Source: Prevotella sp. CAG:1185
Lineage (GTDB): Bacteria; Bacteroidota; Bacteroidia; Bacteroidales; Bacteroidaceae
Direction: 5' to 3'
DNA length: 24,444 nt
NCBI GenBank assembly: GCA_000436695.1
Contig: HF992652.1
Location: forward strand, 1 to 24,444
Program-made: the position numbers and the translations under genes
Shown here: in pieces, positions 21,423 to 24,444 of the stretch
How the letters are laid out: every line of letters begins with the position of its first letter
How positions within the stretch are numbered: position 1 is the stretch's first letter
Notes under the pieces: model-generated
The model's database searches: none
Seen by the model: only the letters and a program-made list of their open reading frames with translations
Told to the model about the DNA's origin: nothing

Positions 21423-23516
21423 ATGAAAATAAAGACAAAAGCATTATGCGGCATATTCAGCCTTTCAGCGCTTACATGCGCGGCACAGACTGCAACACCC
21501 GGCGATTCGCTGCGAATGGACAGCATTATACACAATCTGCCGGAAGTGATGGTGAAAGGCGAACGCCCCATGGTGAAAGTTAAAGGCAGCGCACTGGTGT
21601 ATGACATCAAGCGAATAACCGAAAAGAAGCCCGTAGACAACGCATACGACGCGCTGAAGGAACTGCCGGGAGTGGTGGAAATGAACGGACAACTGACACT
21701 TGGCGGACAGGGCGCCACGGTGATATTGGACGGACAGGTGACAAACCTTACAAAGGAACAGCTCACGCAGGTGCTGAAGAGTGTGCCCAAAGACAGACTT
21801 GCAGATGTGGAGATAATGTATAACGCACCGGCTAAATATAATGTAAGAGGTGCGTGCATAAACATAAACTTTCTGCATGAGACGGCGCAGGAACAGAGGC
21901 TCACTGGTGAGGTGTTCGGCGTTTACGACCAAAGTCACGACGCTGCGTTTCAGGAACGTGCCAGTCTGGTGTACGCCGGCAAGAAGATGAGCATCGACTT
22001 TATGTACTCGCACGACCACGGAAACTCGTACAAGACAACTGAAACAGACTCGCACCATAGTCTTAGCGACGGCAACGTGTATGACATTTCAACATATCAG
22101 CGCAGCCGTACTCGCGGCCACAACCACCAGATGCGCCTGTCAATGGGATATAACTTTGCCGAAAACCATAACCTTAACGTAACTTACTACGGCTCTTACG
22201 CTCCGGGACATACGAAACAGGAAACCACGGGATCAATAAATTCAAAATACGGCATAGACACTGACCCGTGGACCCATGACATTGCCGCCGACTACAAGAT
22301 GCCGTTCGGCACTAACATCGGCGCTGAATATACGTTCTATAAGGCTCCGCAGACGCAGACACAAAGCAGCGTATTGACTGACGGCTCGCTCGACTATATT
22401 TCTAACAGCCGGCAGGAGTTGAACATCTGGAAAGTATATGTAAAGCAAGACCATACACTGAAGAACGGATGGGGACTGAACTACGGCGCAACTTATTCTA
22501 CGAGTTCGGACAACAGTTATCAGAATTACCTTAGCACGGTAAACAGGCCTCAGGACCTGCCTGACAATATCAGCGCAAGCAAGCGCGAGAACATCGTGAA
22601 CATATATGCAGGATTCAATAAGAACCTCAACAACAAGCTGATAATAGACGCGTCATTGGCTGCCGAATATTATAACAATCCTTCATGGAACGAATGGAAC
22701 TGGCTGCCTACCGTCAACGTAACATGGATTCCGTCACAGGGACACATCCTTCAGTTCGGCTTCAGCAGCTACAGCACTTATCCCGAATATTGGGCAGTGC
22801 AGAACTTCATGAGCTACAATAACGGCGGATATGGTGTGATTGTGGGCAACCCGGAACTTAAGCCCATGCGTGAATATTCGGCACAGCTAACTTATGTGCT
22901 GAAAAACAAATATGTATTTAGAGGATGGTTCACGCATACTGATGACCTGTTCATGCAGACTCTTTATCAACAGCCTGACGTGCTGAGAGAGACATTCAAA
23001 GTGATGAACTTCGACTTCCAGCAGCAGGCAGGACTAATGGCTGCTGTTCCGCTAAAACTTGGCAAATGGTACAGTGCCAACCTTACGGCGTTGGGTGTAT
23101 GGCTCAGACAGAAAGACTCCGACTTCTACGACATTCCTTTCGACCGAAACATTGTATACGGAATGTTCACGCTGCGCAACGATTTCCACATTTCGTCACA
23201 ACCTGAAATAACACTTTCGGTAAACGGCATGGTTCGCACCAAAGCACTTCAGGCCGACTATGACCTGCCGGCATCGGGCAACGTGGACGCAGCCCTGCAG
23301 ATAAAGTTCCTGAAAAACAAGCGCGCAACGCTGAAGCTCTACTGTGCTGATATATTCGAAACGGCGCAGATAGACCCATATATCAACTTCAAGGGGCAAC
23401 GTCTTGACATGGACATGTCGAGCTATCGTCATTTCGGAGTGTCGTTCAGCTATGCCTTCGGCAATTATAAGGAAAAGCAACACAAAAAGGTTGATACATC
23501 GAGATTCCTGAAATAA
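21423..23516 (+). CDS. TonB-receptor-like outer-membrane beta-barrel family protein
   Basis: A 697-residue outer-membrane protein. After a signal peptide (about 1-21) comes a short linker and directly a plug-like domain (about 38-150: LPEVMVKGERP, LKELPGVVEMNGQL, VILDGQVTNLT), then a large barrel full of aromatic-ended strands. It matches the Bacteroidota outer-membrane beta-barrel family that usually starts with a carboxypeptidase-regulatory-like domain; that domain is absent here. The C-terminus has a short charged tail after the last strand (YKEKQHKKVDTSRFLK), common in this family. It lacks an STN domain and has no sigma/anti-sigma partner, so it is likely a transporter or surface protein without FecR signalling. 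Ligand unknown. It is convergent with the TPR gene. Confidence 0.87.
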   Translation: MKIKTKALCGIFSLSALTCAAQTATPGDSLRMDSIIHNLPEVMVKGERPMVKVKGSALVYDIKRITEKKPVDNAYDALKELPGVVEMNGQLTLGGQGATVILDGQVTNLTKEQLTQVLKSVPKDRLADVEIMYNAPAKYNVRGACININFLHETAQEQRLTGEVFGVYDQSHDAAFQERASLVYAGKKMSIDFMYSHDHGNSYKTTETDSHHSLSDGNVYDISTYQRSRTRGHNHQMRLSMGYNFAENHNLNVTYYGSYAPGHTKQETTGSINSKYGIDTDPWTHDIAADYKMPFGTNIGAEYTFYKAPQTQTQSSVLTDGSLDYISNSRQELNIWKVYVKQDHTLKNGWGLNYGATYSTSSDNSYQNYLSTVNRPQDLPDNISASKRENIVNIYAGFNKNLNNKLIIDASLAAEYYNNPSWNEWNWLPTVNVTWIPSQGHILQFGFSSYSTYPEYWAVQNFMSYNNGGYGVIVGNPELKPMREYSAQLTYVLKNKYVFRGWFTHTDDLFMQTLYQQPDVLRETFKVMNFDFQQQAGLMAAVPLKLGKWYSANLTALGVWLRQKDSDFYDIPFDRNIVYGMFTLRNDFHISSQPEITLSVNGMVRTKALQADYDLPASGNVDAALQIKFLKNKRATLKLYCADIFETAQIDPYINFKGQRLDMDMSSYRHFGVSFSYAFGNYKEKQHKKVDTSRFLK

Positions 23517-23620
23517 TGTATTGGCGCTATTGCCAACAATATTTTACGGACAAATCTCAAAAATATATTCAGCAATATTATTTAAAATTGCAACATTAAC
23601 CACAACACTATACAGCACAC

Positions 23621-23676
23621 AAAATAAAAGCCTCTGAAAGCATTATTATGCAATCAGAGGCTATTTTATTTAGCCG
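23621..23676. terminator. Bidirectional terminator between convergent genes
   Basis: AGCCTCTGA (23629-23637) pairs with TCAGAGGCT (23654-23662). An inner stem GCAT-tatt-ATGC (640-651 of the same thousand) extends it. T-rich tails lie on both sides (ATTTTATTT on plus, TTTATTTTG on minus), so it can serve both the barrel gene and the TPR gene. Confidence 0.85.
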
Positions 23677-23693
23677 TCAACTATGTCTGACTA

Positions 23694-24444
23694 TTAGTTG
23701 ATACCTAAAGCCTGCTTTGCAGTACCGTTGTTAGGATCAATCTCAAGGATAAGTTTCCAATACTTATCAGAGCTAGCCTTATCCTCTTTCAGATAATAAT
23801 AATATCCAAGATAAGAATACGGCTCCAAAAGGAGTTTCGGATTATCAGGATTTTCCTTCTTGGCAAGTTCGATATACTGCTCGTAATAAGGCTTAGCCAA
23901 ACCCTGTGTTGTTTCAGGATCAAGCTGTGAGTTGATACGAGCTCTCATTATTGTAGCATAAAGCAGATTGGTAGGATACTTCTCACCAAGCATGCCATAA
24001 ACCTCGTCAGCCTTCTTCAGTGCGGCAATCTTCTCTTCATTGAGAGTTGCAATGCTTGCAGCCTGATCAGCATAAAGCTTGGCAAGACCGTCGATATCGC
24101 TTACAGAAGGTTTCTCAACTGATTTGAGATACTCATCATACAGAGCAAGACCTTTAACATAGTCTTTCTTTGCGATGTATGCATCAGAAAGCTGTTTCTT
24201 AACGTCATTAAGTTTTGAGTTAAGCTCAAGGGCTTTCTCAAACTGTACAATAGCCTGATCGTAAGCGCTGTCACCCATGAGGGCATAGCCATAATACTGA
24301 TAGTCACGTGCTGAGAATTTGGCGCTGTCTGACTTGTTGAAGAGAGCGTCAGCAAACTTCAGAGCATTAGGATAGTCCTTGAGGTCTGTATAATTATAGA
24401 AACACAGACGGTTCATTGCAGCGTCACGAGGATTCTTCTGAACT
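23694..24444 (-). CDS. Tetratricopeptide-repeat protein, 5' end beyond the window
   Basis: The reading frame stays open to the right edge (upstream codons read VQKNPRDAA before the internal Met at 24416), so the true start lies outside and the gene is partial. About 250 residues are visible. They contain TPR-like helical repeats: YYGYALMGDSAYDQAIVQFE KALELN at one end and YSYLGYYYYLKEDKASSDKYW with EIDPNNGTAKQAL at the C-terminus. Between them lies a Lys/Ala-rich helical section. TPR proteins scaffold other proteins; no specific role or partner can be given. Codon choice here includes more AT-ending codons (CTT, AAG mixed with GCT) than the GC-richer genes to the left, consistent with a highly expressed protein. 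Confidence 0.85.
   Translation of the reverse strand, partial: VQKNPRDAAMNRLCFYNYTDLKDYPNALKFADALFNKSDSAKFSARDYQYYGYALMGDSAYDQAIVQFEKALELNSKLNDVKKQLSDAYIAKKDYVKGLALYDEYLKSVEKPSVSDIDGLAKLYADQAASIATLNEEKIAALKKADEVYGMLGEKYPTNLLYATIMRARINSQLDPETTQGLAKPYYEQYIELAKKENPDNPKLLLEPYSYLGYYYYLKEDKASSDKYWKLILEIDPNNGTAKQALGIN

Overview
The window looks like chromosomal sequence from a member of the Bacteroidota, most likely Prevotella or a close relative. The gene content points there: a FecI/FecR/TonB-dependent receptor set, a carboxypeptidase-regulatory-like domain on a TonB receptor, GldH, a PorT-like barrel, RicT (PSP1) next to the clamp-loader delta' gene, and a stand-alone AICAR transformylase. Several start sites are preceded by the Bacteroidota promoter pattern TTTG-N18-20-TAnnTTTG, and no convincing Shine-Dalgarno sequences were seen. 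This placement comes from gene content and promoter style, not from a database search. I see no tRNA, rRNA, CRISPR array, transposase, integrase or phage gene.

Layout. Positions 1-737 are non-coding and rich in repeats: a 102-nt tandem duplication, a compound hairpin and a 14-bp inverted repeat. Positions 738-5326 on the minus strand hold an apparent four-gene operon: small outer-membrane barrel, ECF sigma factor, FecR-type anti-sigma factor and FecA-type TonB receptor. This is a cell-surface signalling unit with an unknown ligand. Positions 5327-5976 are non-coding, with palindromes and a third, shorter copy of the left-end repeat. Positions 5977-8835 (minus) are holB-ricT-gldH: replication clamp loader, Fe-S RNA-metabolism adaptor and gliding-type lipoprotein. 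Next come a lipoprotein serpin (+), a XylE-like sugar/H+ symporter (+) with a strong terminator, and a MATE exporter (-).

Positions 13443-15301 hold repeats and hairpins, a small Lys-rich hypothetical gene (-) and the AICAR transformylase (-). Positions 15766-17452 (+) are a tight pair, an NlpC/P60 peptidase and a CapA-like lipoprotein, probably acting together on the envelope. rplS (-) follows, with a structured leader. Positions 18357-19969 (+) encode the two halves of a UshA-type 5'-nucleotidase as separate, translationally linked genes in reverse order. Then come a PorT-like barrel (+), a 55-residue 2[4Fe-4S] ferredoxin (+) with its own promoter and terminator, a large outer-membrane barrel receptor (+), and a TPR protein (-) that runs off the right edge.

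Most of the window is ordinary core genome, and I did not find a clearly new multi-gene defence or mobile system. The parts most worth a second look are the sigma/anti-sigma operon with its extra barrel and membrane-tailed sigma factor, the serpin, the NlpC/P60-CapA pair, the reversed split nucleotidase, the rplS leader, and two families of short dispersed repeats. One of those families sits right after stop codons in the same orientation as the upstream gene.
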